Source: Malurus cyaneus samueli
Taxonomy: Eukaryota > Chordata > Aves > Passeriformes > Maluridae
NCBI GenBank assembly: GCA_009741485.1
Contig: CM019219.1
Coordinates: 30,005,081-30,069,080, forward strand
Direction of reading: 5' to 3'
DNA length: 64,000 nt
Positions within the stretch are counted from its first letter, which is position 1. Every line of letters begins with the position of its first letter. The position numbers were made by a program, and so were the translations under genes. The notes beneath the pieces were generated by a model. That model had not been told where the DNA came from. It did not search any database and was given only the letters and a program-made list of their open reading frames with translations. Positions 23,264-35,738 of the stretch are shown here, in pieces.

Positions 23264-23479
23264 TGTTGCAAACTGTTGCATCAAAAGATAATTCCTCTTT
23301 TCTGTCAGATTAATAAATTATATTTGGAGGATCAGCTGCTGGTTATTTTTGTCTACCCACAAGAGAAGTGGCAGAAATTAAGCTCAGGAAAGGTGGATTT
23401 AGTTCTCCAAAACTCTCCATTCTTCCCCAGTCACACAGGACACACCTGAGTCAAGGCTGATTTTCCTGTAGGAATTTCC

Positions 23480-23820
23480 CACAGAATCCCTGAGGTTGGA
23501 AAAGCCCTCCCAGCCCATGGAGTCCAAGCTGTGCCCATCCCCACCTTGTCCCCAGCCCAGAGCTCTGAGTGCCACCTCCAGCCCTTCCTTGGACACCTCC
23601 AGGCATGGGCACTCCAAAGCTCCCTGGGCAGCCCCTGCCAAGGCCTGAGCACCCTTTCCATGCAGAAATTCCTGCTGATATCCACCCTGAGCTTCCCCAG
23701 CTCTGCTTCCTGCCCTGGAGTAATAAACCAGAGTCTTGATTCCAGGAGCTGGAATCAGCTCCAGCCCCTCCAGGGCTCTCTGGCTGGGAGGGCCCAGAAC
23801 TGGACACGACTTGAAAAACA
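23480..23820 (-). mobile_element. CR1 fragment, second group, with an internal insert
   Basis: It begins at the element's 3' end (ccctgaggttggaaaagccc), passes through cctccaggcatgggcactcc and ccatgcagaaattcctgctg, and ends near ggcccagaactggacacgac. At about 23720-23757 the expected internal sequence is replaced by an unrelated insert containing ataaaccagagtcttgattc, which also occurs at 20904. Confidence 0.93.
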
Positions 23821-24345
23821 TTAGAGAAGCAGGAAAAAGGGACAGGAAGGGTGACAGCCACTCACATTCACATTGATGTCACTTTGGGGTGGCCTGGGAA
23901 GCACCTCATGAAACAGAAGTGTCAGCAAGAGAGAACAGATTTGCTCTGCAGGTACTGCAGCTGATTTGTGTGCTGTGCTAAAGCCACACAGGCAGGAGAA
24001 CAATCCCCAATTTCTCCTTTCGGAGCAGGTGAAAACGGAATAGCCACAGTTTGAATGCTTGGGCAAATAATTACCCAGCCCTTCTCAGGGAAATTAAGTC
24101 CTGGAAAGGGGTTGGAGAACATTGGTTTTCAGAGATCAGGTGATACCCTAAGCCCTGCTCCACACTGGAAAATGGGAGAGAAGCAGAACTGATCTCATCC
24201 CTGATGAGCAAATACCGAAGTAAAGCAAGGGCCAAGAATTGCATTTTTCCCTCTTGTGGTGAAAGAGCACCAACGCTGCCAAGGGATCTGCTGGCATCAC
24301 AGGCGAAACCTCTCTGTCTCCCTGTGGGCAATGTGAAATGATCTC

Positions 24346-24425
24346 AAAAGGGTCAAAATCACTGAGGTTAGAAGGAACTCCACCAGCAGAGCCCAACACT
24401 GCCCCATCCAGCGACCCCGATCCCT
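24346..24425 (-). mobile_element. Old CR1 3'-end fragment
   Basis: The motif atcactgaggttagaaggaa followed by a diverged 'assign to cca' region resembles the reverse complement of an older CR1 3' end. Divergence makes this uncertain. Confidence 0.45.
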
Positions 24426-25021
24426 GCACACCCCAAGTGTGTGAGTTTGGAACGCTTGTAGGGAGCCTCTGTCAGCCCAGCTCTGTTTGTGTTCCACAGG
24501 CAGAGCAGGAGCTCTGGAGGAGTGTTTTGCCTGGCTCCTGTCAATCCCTGCCTCTCCCTGACAGGGGCTCATTATCACACAGAGCCCTCCCACCATCTCC
24601 CCTGGCAGGCTCCGCAGAGATGGCACCGCTTTGAAAAAGAAGTTTCAATTGTTGCTGTCAGGATGAGAAGGAGGGAGGGAGGGTAATTAGCAGGTATGAG
24701 AACCCCCTTCTCCCATTCCACATGAATTCTCTCAGGAGGATTCATCCTGAAAAGGACAATTGCTACAAAGGCTTGGCATCAGCAGCTGCTGTGGAAACAG
24801 CACTGAAGGTTGGGCAGGCCGGGTTTTGGCTGCTCATCTCGATGTCTGGCGTTCAGACACCTCACAGAGGCAACCTGCTCCTCCTGCAATCCTTGGGGTA
24901 AGTCATGGAGGGTTTGGGATACAGCAGCAATATGGCATTTCTTCATACAAAAATCAAATTCTGCAATCCCATAGCTGAGCTGTTCTACCTTCCAACTCAC
25001 CCTTCTTTTCCAGCACTGCTG

Positions 25022-25565
25022 TATCCCAGAATCCCCGGATCTCTGAGGCTGGAAAAGCCCTCCCAGCCCATGGAGTCCAAGCTGTGCCCATCCCCACCTT
25101 GTCCCCAGCCCAGAGCTCTGAGTGCCACCTCCAGCCCTTCCTTGGACACCTCCAGGGATGGGCACTCCAAAGCTCCCTGGGCAGCCCCTGCCAAGGCCTG
25201 AGCACCCTTTCCATGCAGAAATTCCTGCTGATGTCCACCTGAGCCTCCCTGGCCCAGCCTGAGGCCTTCCCCTTGTCCTGTCCCTGTTCCCTGAGCAGAG
25301 CCCGACCCCCCCGCTGTCCCCTCCTGTCAGGGAGTTGTGCAGAGCCACAAGGTCCCCCGGAGCCTTCTTTGCTCCAGGCTCAGCCCCTTTCCCAGCTCCC
25401 TCAGCCACTCCTGGGGCTCAGACCCTTCCAGCCCCGTTCCCTGCCTGGGCAGCCAGCCCCTCCAGGGCTCTCTGGCCAGGAGGGTCCAGCACTGGACACA
25501 GCTCTCAAGGTGACCCTGAGCAGTGCCCAGCACAGGGGGACAATCACTGCTCTGGGCCTGTGACC
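25022..25565 (-). mobile_element. CR1 fragment, longest copy of the second group
   Basis: About 540 bp run from atccccggatctctgaggct through catggagtccaagctgtgcc, ccatgcagaaattcctgctg, gggagttgtgcagagccaca and ctccagggctctctggccag to gcagtgcccagcacaggggg. It is the best reference for the second CR1 group, shared with the copies at 23.5, 40.8 and 56.0 kb. Confidence 0.95.
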
Positions 25566-25859
25566 ACCCTGTGTTTGGTACAAATACATCAGTGATTAAA
25601 GATAAAAGCTGTCATGCAAAGCCTCACAGCCCTGAACACTGATTTTTACGATCCTGCATTCGCAAAACAGCTGAAATTAAATTGTCCTTGCCTTGCACTG
25701 TAATTACCTCTTCAAAACAGTTTGTTGTCAAGGAGCTTCTCTCCTGCATTTTTCCCCCTTTGTCTGGAGGGTTTCATGGGAAATGAACCCTCACCCTTCA
25801 GCCTCTGTGGACAGACCCAGAGTGGGTGAACCAAAGCAAATTTCTGCTTCTTGACTCAA

Positions 25860-25988
25860 CCACAGAATCCCATCTGCTTTGGGCTGGAAAAGACCCCACA
25901 GCTCATCCCATTCTGCCCCCTGCCATCGTCAGGGACACCTTCCACTATCCCAGGTTGCTCCAAACCCCATCCAGCCTGGCCTTGCAGA
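25860..25988 (-). mobile_element. CR1 3'-end fragment
   Basis: It starts with cacagaatcccatctgcttt and continues through gcagggacaccttccactat-like blocks (here with catcgtcagggacacc) to ccccatccagcctggcc. It is a moderately diverged reverse-oriented copy. Confidence 0.85.
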
Positions 25989-26479
25989 CTGACAGTACAA
26001 CTGCAACCCACAAGGTCAAAAACAAAAGGTCTTGGGGCCGGATCTCATGGTGTGTCTCAAAGGAGATCCTTAACACTGATCAATGCTTAGAAAACACAGT
26101 GAGTGTCAATAAGGGACAAGTGGCATTTGCATGCAGGAGCTGTTGCGTCCCTTTCCTCCAAACTGGGTATTTACAACATCTCCAAGACCAATTGAAGGCT
26201 GGAGTCTCGTGTCTAAGAGATCTCTGCTGCACTTGACAGCAAATTGCCATAATCATCTCTTTTTCACGGAGCCACTGACACCCTTTCCAAGGAACAGAAC
26301 CCTGCATCCTCCTGTAACCGCCCCCATTAAATGCACGTATCACAGAGTCACCATCATCGTCTGCCTCCAGAATTACATGTGTACAAAAGAAAGATAAGCT
26401 GTAAGTGTTTGTAAGATCCTCTGAATCACCAGCGTTCTCCCAGGCAACTTTTCCAAAGCGAAGGGACTTGAAGGGACAG

Positions 26480-26925
26480 GGAGCTCCTGCAGCGGGGCCG
26501 GCGGGGGCTGCGGGGCTGAGGAAGGGCCGGGAGCAGCTCCGTGCCCGGCAAAGGCTGAGTGGAAGCCGGGGCTGCTCAGCCTCCAGAGAGCCCCAGCCCA
26601 GAGGGGCCCTCGCCCTGGCTGTCCCTGGGTGCAGGGAGGGCTCCAGCAGGGGCCGGGCTCTGCTCGGGGGGACCCAGCAGATGGCACCGAGGGCGGGCAG
26701 GGACCGAGCCCAGGGAGCTCCCCCTGCACAGGAGGCACAACTTGTGCCCTGGGCAGTGCCCAGCCCTGCACAGATTGTCAGAGAGGGGCTGCAGTCTCCT
26801 CCCTGGGGATGTTCCAGAGCTGTGTGGGCACAGTCCTGTGCCCTGAGCTCTGGGATGGCCCTGCTGGAGCAGGGAGGTGGCACCAGATCCCCACTGTGCT
26901 CCCTTCAGCCTGAGCCATCCCGAGA
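26480..26925 (+). mobile_element. GC-rich CR1-like fragment
   Basis: The right part (gccctgctggagcagggagg, then tggcaccagatccccac and ttcagcctgagccatcc) matches the plus-oriented 3' end of a CR1 subfamily. The left part is very GC-rich and resembles a CR1 internal region more weakly. It is followed by an A-rich tail region (about 26938-26960). Confidence 0.6.
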
Positions 26926-28020
26926 TCCTGTTAATATTGAAAATTTAAAACAAAAAAAAATTGCTCCCCAACATAGGTGTTGAGTGAATCTCCCCAATTC
27001 ACAAAGCAAACACTAAAACACCTCAGTATCTACCCTTTTTTTGTTGTTAATTACAATAAGAAGGATTAACAAACACAGATGTCCTGCCTGATGCATTCCT
27101 AAGCTGGGAGTTAGCAGGGTGACCCTATGGTTGGCAGCATCACCAAATCCCAAACACAGCAAAAAGCAGCAGAATTGGGTTTGGGAGCCATCTGGAGCTC
27201 CTTGCTCGGGCACATACATCTGAGAGGATTTATGGAGGGACAGCTCCAAAGAAAACCACTTCTGAGTGATCAACACTGAGAACAGACTTCCAAGAATGAC
27301 TTAGTTACCCACAGAGAAACAAGCCACAAAAATGGCACCAAAGTCCAAAGAATTTTGTTCCTCTCATGGTGAAAACTCAGCACAACCACATTGGGATGAA
27401 ATCCTGAAGTTGGCCCCACGGAAATGCACCTCAGGGGCGTTTGAGACCTTCCCACAAACAGGAATGCAGTGCCAACCCCAGGGAATCACCATCAAGACCC
27501 CCAGGACATCCCAACCACCCAGTTCTGTGAGCCCAACCCATGAATTGGCAAACCCCTTTTCCTCGGGATTTATAACCTGCACAGAACCCAAATACCTTTC
27601 AAGTGTCACTCAAGCCACAGTGGGGACACCCCTCTTCCTCCAGGATAAGCCTGAGTCCCCTCAGTGAATGGGTGATTAAAGCCCAGAGTTTACAACGTTG
27701 TTGATTCTCCCTTCACATCCCAAATTTCCCATGCACAGTAAAGCTTTCGCAGCTGGAAATGAATTAAGGGTTGAGGATCTTCAAGGGGCCTGGACTGTAT
27801 TGGAGAAATAATCAAATAAAGCCTGACAGATTCCACACACGGCTCGAAAATCCAATTGTTTAAGAAAATGTAATCTTGGGAATATTCTAGACAGGCGAGC
27901 AGCATAATGGTCAATAAAAAACTCAAAATAAACACCAAAAAACCCCTGTGCTGGGAAACCAATTGCAGTAATTCCATACAATTCTGTCCTGTTGCTGTCA
28001 AACCCTTGCAGCTTCTTCTC

Positions 28021-28165
28021 CCAGGCTGGTGATCCCAAATCCAACCCTCAGTTCTTGATCCTACACCCTGGCTCATCCCAGTCCTGATTTCCTCTCCCAG
28101 CACAGCCTGTCTGAGGCTGGTGATCCCAAATCCAATCCTGATTCTTGATCCTACTGGCTCATCTT
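28021..28165. repeat. Imperfect tandem duplication, 91-bp period
   Basis: The block aggctggtgatcccaaatcc followed by an attcttgatcctac-type motif occurs at 28023 and at 28114. The copies differ by substitutions and small deletions. No function is suggested. Confidence 0.8.
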
Positions 28166-31100
28166 GGTGCATAACACCAAGCTTCCAACTGGAGCATCTT
28201 GGGTTCAGATGATCCACGAGGGGAAAATGCAACACATTCCAGGTCCAAAGCAGTTTGGAAAAGGGGAGGAACATTCTGGTCGGTGGTCACCAGTGAGACC
28301 AACTGGCCATGGATCAGCTGATCCATGGAACAGCCCCTCTCCAGCCATTGGAAGTGAAACTCCTGGGGAATTTTCTTTGGTTCCAACATGCACTGGGTCC
28401 ATCCCTGCTGGAATCCCAACAGATGTTTCATTCTGCTCTATCCAACACACCCTTATTTTCCATTCTTTTCTCTCTGTGACATGAAAGCTTCACTAAATTC
28501 CACCAATTAGTTTAATTAATAACTGTTCAACAGATGGCAAAAGGTCAGCACTTGGCATTCCTCTGTATCCCAGGAAAGGAATTTTGCTGGCACCCTGCTC
28601 CATCATTCCCTTGGCCCATGGCTGAACCTCCAATCCTTTTCCACTTGTCCTGTCCCAAAAGTGATGAAGCCAATACCGAAACTGGAGTGCTTGGGAATAT
28701 CTGTGGGCTCCCTGGTTGATATCTGGACAGAGAAATAATAAAAGGCAGGACAGAATTCCAGGATCCCTGTGGCAGACATGAAGACACCAGAAGGGAAAGC
28801 TGACCCCAAATCAGCCCATGAATAGGTCAGGGAAGAGGAAAGGACAGGGAAGATGGATCCAAAAGGCATGAACCCAGTTTTGGGGCTGAATTTTTGCCCT
28901 GAGCTGTGTAATCCAGGATATCCTGCCCTGCCCCTTTTCCCAGAGCAGAATCCAGGAGTCTGGTGATTCCCAGAGCCCATCCTCATCCAACTGTGGCTAC
29001 ACCACCCCACCAAAAATGATTTCAAAATTTAATTTATGCCAGCCAGTTTTATTTTACTTGACTTTTTCATAGACAGAAACTCATCATGCTACGATTAGGG
29101 CTGGCTGGCAGATTTTATTTTCTGTACATTGATTTATGCAGGACCACATTTCACCTTGATTAAAGCCACCATTCAATGTGTTTAGGAGGAAACACTTCAG
29201 ATTAAAATCTGACTCATTGACAGGTATCAAAATGCAGTTAAAAGGAGCCAGCAACAGTGCTGAAAGCACTTCCCATAAACCCATTCCTGGTTCCCTGTCA
29301 TTCCTGGTTTATTGATGATCATTCCACACATTTGCAGATGACTCAGTTTAGTCCTCTGGGGTGATTAATGCCTAACAAAATCCCCTTTATGGGCCCACAT
29401 GTGTTCAGCAGCTCGGTTTGGGCCAGGCATGGAGATCAGGGCAGCAGCACCAGGGAGAGCATACAAGGATTGATTTACAACACAGTGGCCAGGTTGTCCC
29501 CAAAAAAATCCCCCCAAAAATCCCATGAAGTGTCATTGGAATAGCACATTTGTCACTTATTATGGATTCAGAGGGATTATTACCAACATGGCAGGAAGAT
29601 CATAAGGCAAAAATCATCCAAAGGTGAAGGTCCAATGGAGTAGAAATCACATACACTGAGTTTTCTCTCTCATTTCCCCATTTCTAGCAATAGGGAAAGG
29701 TCTGGAACAGCATCATGTGAGGCAGAGCTCTGTCCATGAGGGAGCCAAGGACACAAGGCAGGATATTTTCTTAGCAAGAGGTGCTTTTTCCTTTCTCCAA
29801 TCAAAATTCAGTGGGGGTTGTAGTGGAGCTCACAGGCTCAGGGACAGTCCCTAATCCGTTGTCTCTCAGCTCCAGAAGCTCACGGAGACAGTGCTGGGAA
29901 CACTTTGTGAAGGATATGGATTTATTGAAACATCAGTTTAACCTGGGAACTAAAACCACAGGGAACAGGAAATCCTGGATTCCTGGTGTTGTTTGGAGCA
30001 TAAATCCCCTTAGCCTGGATGGGTAAATCCCAGTTTTCTCAGAGGATCCAGGAGCTGCTGAGCATCTCCCATCCCACAGCTGCTGAGCAGTGGAGGCTGT
30101 ATTGGACAGGGTATCTGCTCCCTCCAGATTCTCTGGGGTGCTGAGATCAGCTCACCCTCGGCTGTTTCAAAGGAGGGCTTGGAGCAGATGATCCCTGCAA
30201 ACGTGAATCACTGTTATTCCATGCCCTGGAAGCAAATGCTGGCTCCTGCTGCATTCACACTTTATTTACTTGTTTTCAGTGGCAAGACACAGTTTTATTT
30301 ACAATACCACCCTTTATCTCCGCCCTGCAGCACAAAGCATTGCAGATCCCGTGCCTATGGATGTGTGTGCCTGCACACACAGATCCCAATTGGTTTGAGC
30401 TTTACCTGTCCAGTTTTCCAGCAGTTTGGCTTTTCCTGTTAAACCAGTATCTCACTGATTTCCTGGCGTGCTCAGGCCAGCTGGTTCTGCTCACCCTCCT
30501 TGTCAGCAGCTTAACAGAACAGTGATTCACGGCAGGTCAGCTGCCGTTTGCTCAATTATTCACAACTTCAGGATTTTTTACCATCCCTCTGAGGACACTC
30601 CAGCCTACGCCTGATTTGTCTTCATCTGCAGCTCAATTCAACAGCACAATGTCTGTGGGCTCCTTGAGCTCCTGTTCAGTGCATGGAATGCCCTTTTCTG
30701 TCTCCCCCTACCCTTTAAAACACAGATTTCTAATTGCATTGTGAGCTGCTGGGGCACCCGGTGAGTTTGTCTTCATCGAGCTGCAGAGACTCTTTTCATC
30801 TCCTTCCAGAAGTAATTATGCTGCTTTATCAGTGTCTATATGGAGCTTGAATTATTCCTCCTAATATGCATTAATTTGTATTTTTTGGAGTGACAAAAAT
30901 TGTCCCAGTGAAGTCACTCCAGTGATTCCTGTCCCCCTTAGTTTGCAGTAATCCACAAGATGTATTTATTGGCGAGTCACTTGTGTGGTATTTGCAGACA
31001 CTGTACCTAATTGAATTTAAAATGTATTCCTGATGCTCGTAAAAGCAATAAAAATGTCACCCTCTGCCTGCACATTAAAAATTCATCCCATGCAAGGAGA

Positions 31101-31607
31101 GGACAAATGCATAAAATGATCATTATGATGTGCAAATGGACTCGGTGCACGAAAGCCAGACCGGTCTGTGCCTGGACATAAAACCATTAAGAGATCAGAG
31201 CACAAATGGCACCATTTAGGGAACTTTCAAAGGTGCTGAAGAGAAAACGGCTCCCATTAGGAGCATGACTAAGGCTACATTTGCTCGCCTCAAAAATGGG
31301 ATTTGCACCATTATTAACAACAGCGTGGGTCCTGGGTGAAAACAGAATTAGTTCCCTGAAAAAAACAAACCAAAGCCACCATTCCATGTTGGTGATCCTG
31401 CCCAGGCAGCCAAATTATCCACGTGACTCCTTTTCTGATGAACATTTATGCCAGACGGGAGACCCTGAGCATTTTAAACCTCTTCCCACTCAGGACAGAA
31501 ATTCCATATTTATTGATGGCTTAGAAACTCATCCCTGACTTTGCTGTGCACAGGTGTCCTTGGAAAACCCGGCCAAGGGAGCTGCTGTCCTTGTCCTTCA
31601 CCTTCTG

Positions 31608-31860
31608 AAGGCTTCCCAGTGCCAGATGGGATATTGGGAATTGGGAATTGTTCCCTGGGAGGGTGGGCAGGCCCTGGCACAGGGTGCCCAGAGAAGCTGT
31701 GGCTGCCCCTGGATCCCTGGCAGTGCCCAAGGCCAGGCTGGACATTGGGGCTGGGAGCAGCCTGGGACAGTGGGAGGTGTCCCTGCCCATGGCAGGGGTG
31801 GAAATAGGCATTTTTAAGGTCCCTTCCAACTAAATAAATTCTGGGAATCTATGATTCTAT
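31608..31860 (+). mobile_element. CR1 fragment with intact 3' tail
   Basis: It runs from ttcccagtgccagatgggat through the young-group core and ccatggcaggggtggaaata to aaggtcccttccaactaaat, and ends in atctatgattctata. It retains the terminal octamer-type repeat expected at a genuine CR1 3' end. Its 5' truncation falls in the shared zone near ggaattgttccc. Confidence 0.95.
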
Positions 31861-32204
31861 AAAAATCCACGATTTTTCTGTCACTGACACCTGTGGTACC
31901 ACAGGGCTTTTCCCCTCCTCTTTCATTTTTATCTTCGCTGAAGAACTCTCATCACACTCTGCCCAACTCTTACTTTCTGTCTGCTCAGCACAAAATAACT
32001 TTACAGGTAATTAAGCACATTGTGAGTCATTAACTCCTCTGCAGACTCTTGGGAAGCTTCTCCAAATTGAGTCCAGGAGCAGAAATTAAAATCCATCTTT
32101 TGTTCACATGGATTAATTCCCCATAGGAGGGAAATATTACAGATTCCTCCTTTTCCCACCTCAGAATTGATTGGTTTTGGTTACCACAGTCCTAAGGTCC
32201 AGCC

Positions 32205-32375
32205 CTGGTCATGGAATGAGAAATCCATGGAATGGTTTGGGTTGGAAGGGACCTTAAATCCCATCCCATTCCACCCCTGCCATGGCAGGGACACCTCCCA
32301 CTGTCCCAGGCTGCTCCCAGCCCCAATGTCCAGCCTGGCCTTGAGCATCTCCAGGGATTCCAGCCATTCCAGCCC
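32205..32375 (-). mobile_element. CR1 3' fragment, young group
   Basis: It begins with catggaatgagaaatccatg (two tail-like catggaatg motifs), continues with gtttgggttggaagggacct and the shared core, and ends at ttgagcatctccagggattc. It lies 350 bp from the plus-oriented 31.6-kb copy. Confidence 0.93.
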
Positions 32376-34170
32376 AAGCAGAAGGTTTAGGTCAGCTCAA
32401 GAGGGAGAAAAGAACTTCATCTTCAACTCCCAGATATAAATCCCCTTTTTTTTTTTGCTCAAAACAGATGGAAAAAAAGAGCAGAACTCCATTCCTCTCC
32501 ACTTCGGTGAAGGTTCCTCCAGTCCCTCCGAGTTTCACTTCAGCTGGAAGCTCCCAAAGAGGAGCCACATTCTCTGTTTTCCTCAAACCAACACAAATTT
32601 AACACTTTCCATTCAATAAAGGGAAAAACACCAATGATTAAAGCCTTTCCATTTTCCTGGTCAGCTCCTGAACCAAATTCCTCCTGGCTCCCAGCACTGA
32701 GAAAGATTTTCCTGTGACACAACAAGAGCCACTGGGAGTTAGGGACACAGAAGAATAAATAATTAATTTCCCAAATTTACAGTCTGTGGGCATTTAGGGA
32801 CCAAAGCAGTTCATTTCACTCAGTAAGGATTTCTCACTCAACAAAATCTTCTGAACGAGATCCACTATCACCAGTGCCAGGGGCTGCTTTCTCAAACAAC
32901 TTTTTCTCTGCTCATCATTGCCTATCTTGAGATTACTATTTCTGTATCTTCATGAAGGGGAGGCACTGCTTGCATGGGGCAGGCAGCTCACTGGGACTCC
33001 AGCCAGTTCCCCATAATGGGACATCCTAACAGCTCTTTGGAATCCCATTAAAGGCTGGGATTAATCCCATTAAAGGCTTTGATCTCTCCAGACAAAACAC
33101 AGCAATCACCAGGTAAAGGATGGGTGCTGGACTCAGGAGAGGCCACTGAGGATGTGCAGGTACAGCATCATTTCTAATCTCCAAGCACAGGCACGAGAAT
33201 TTATCCAATTTATAGATATTCCAAACAAATACACATGGAAAAGTGTGGGAGCACCTAAAAGTAGTTTGGGAACGGCCAAAACTGCAGGAGTGTTGTAATA
33301 AATAACGAAACAAATATTCCTGGCTTTTCTGAGCAACTCTTGATGAGTGTTAACTAAAATATGGGTTGGTTTTGGGATGGGAATGACAGCTTTTGGATGA
33401 AACAATTGTAAATCCCACCTTCACAACATTCCCTGTGGAGTTTTTTCCTGGTAAAGGAACAAAAAAAATTGCAAACTGGAGGTTTTTGTTCCTTTTTAAA
33501 TCCAAGTCCAGTCTTGTGCCCTGGGTTATCTGAGGAGAATGAACCCCACCATCTTCACCTATGGTTCACCTTGTCCCAAATTCCAGAGGACAGGTGGAAT
33601 GCTGGGAACCTCTAAATCCCAGAGGGATCCCAAAGCCACCCCAGCAGCTGGCCAGGGAGGGGACAGGCTTGAGGAGCCACCACCATCCCTCATCCTCTAA
33701 AACCATGCCCACCATGGCAACCTCACTGGGTGAAACTCGGACAGAGCACAGATAACCTCCCTGGAAACAAATTAAGAGAGAGCAGATAACTAAAAGCAGT
33801 GATAATTAACCTCTGTGAAGGAAAAAAACTCAATCAGGAATGATCTGACACCCTCCTTATGCTCCACCAGGAATTGTGGATGGTTGTAGAGGTTTTCTCC
33901 AGGAAAAAAAAAACTGGAAAGAACCTGCCATTCTGAGCAAAGAAAGAGGAAAAGCTCCCTGAACCACCTTGGGAATCATTTAAACTACTCGTTTAAGCTG
34001 GATTTCTTGGTTTACCTGCCAGATTAGCCACTGATGAGCTCCCCAAGCTGCAAGCATGAGACACAAATCATTCCAAGGCAGCGAGACACAGGATATGAAT
34101 TGTATAAACACCAACCCACTGCGTTAATCCCACATTTACACATCCTCAGCCTGCATGTTCTGCTGAGAAA

Positions 34171-35738
34171 CAACCCAAATACATCCTAAATACAGCCTAA
34201 ATACAGTCTGAATAAAACCTAAACACAACCTAAACACAACCTAAATACAGCCTAAATACATCCTAAATGCAGTCTGAATAAAACCTAAACACAACCTAAA
34301 TACATCCTAAATACAACCTAAATACATCCTAAATACAAACTAAATACAACGTAAATACATCCTAAATACAGCCTAAATAAAACCTAAACAAAACCTAAAC
34401 AAAACCTAAATACAGCCTGAATACAGCCTGAAAACAGCCTAAATAAAACCGAAACACAACCTAAACACAACCGAAATACAGCCTAAATACAACCGAAATA
34501 CAGCCTGAATAAAACCTAAATGCAACCAAAATATATTCCAAATACAACCTAAATACAACCTAAACGCAACTAAAATACATTATAAATACAACCTAAACAC
34601 AACCTAAATACAACCTAAATACACCTAAATACACCTAAACACAACCTAAATACAGCCTAAATACAGCCTAAACACAACCGAAATACAGCCTGAATAAAAC
34701 CTAAATGCATCCAAAATATATTCCAAATACAACCTAAATACAACCTAAACACAACCTAAACACAACTAAAATTCATTATAAATACACCTAAACACATCTA
34801 AATACAACCTACACACAACCTAAATAAAATGTAAACACAACCTAAACACAACCTAAATACAGCCTAAATACAGCCTAAATACAACCTAAACACAACCTAA
34901 ATACAGCTTAAATACAGCCTAAACACAACCTAAACACAACCGAAATACAGCCTAAATACAACCGAAATACAGCCTGAATAAAACCTAAATGCATCCAAAA
35001 TATATTCCAAATACAACCTAAATACAACCTAAACACAACCTAAACACAACCAAAATACATTATAAACACAACCTAAACACAACCTAAATACAGCTAAATA
35101 CAGCCTAAATACCCTAAACACAACTAAATACACAAAACAACCTAAACACAACCTAAATACAGCCTAAATACAACCTAAATACAGGTAAAACCTAAATGCA
35201 ACCTAAATACATTCTAAATACAACCTAAATACATCCTAAATACATCCTAAATACAGCCTAAATAAAACCTAAACACAACCAAAACACATTCTAAATACAG
35301 CCTAAGAGCCTGAATAAAACCTAAATGCAACCAAAATATATTCCAAATACAACCTAAATACAGCCTAAATAAAACCTAAACACAACCTAAACACAACCTA
35401 AATACAGCCTAAATACAACCAAAATACAACCTAAACACAAACGAAATACATCCTAAATACAGCCTAAATAAAACCTAAACACAACCTAAACACAACCTAT
35501 ACACAACCTATACACAACCTAAATACAGCCTAAATAAAACCTAAACACAACCTAAATACAACCTATACACAGCCTAAATACAACCGAAATACAGCCTAAA
35601 CACAGCCTAAATAAAACATAAACAAAACCTAAATACAACCGAAATACAGCCTAAACACAGCCTAAATAAAACCTAAACAAAACCTAAATACATTCTAAAT
35701 ACAGCCTAAATACAACCTAAACACAACCCAAATGCAGG
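34171..35738. repeat. 1.57-kb tandem array of an 11-bp unit
   Basis: Roughly 140 units of ctaaatacaac follow each other, with frequent variants (cacaac, acagc, acatc, gaataaaac). A longer composite block containing cctgaataaaacctaaatgc plus an atatattcc motif recurs at 34504, 34689, 34973 and 35309, showing higher-order duplication. On the PRKG1 strand each unit reads gttgtatttag. The plus strand is nearly G-free. Confidence 0.97.

Noticed and set aside
26080..26883. 267-aa minus-strand ORF
   Set aside because: Much of it is antisense to a GC-rich CR1-like fragment; no family was recognised.
27690..28274. 194-aa minus-strand ORF
   Set aside because: It crosses a local tandem duplication and has no coding signature, so it is probably chance.
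34171..35738. Interstitial telomeric repeat
   Set aside because: Units contain cctaaa, but the 11-bp unit is not TTAGGG-type and no run of the vertebrate telomere hexamer is present.
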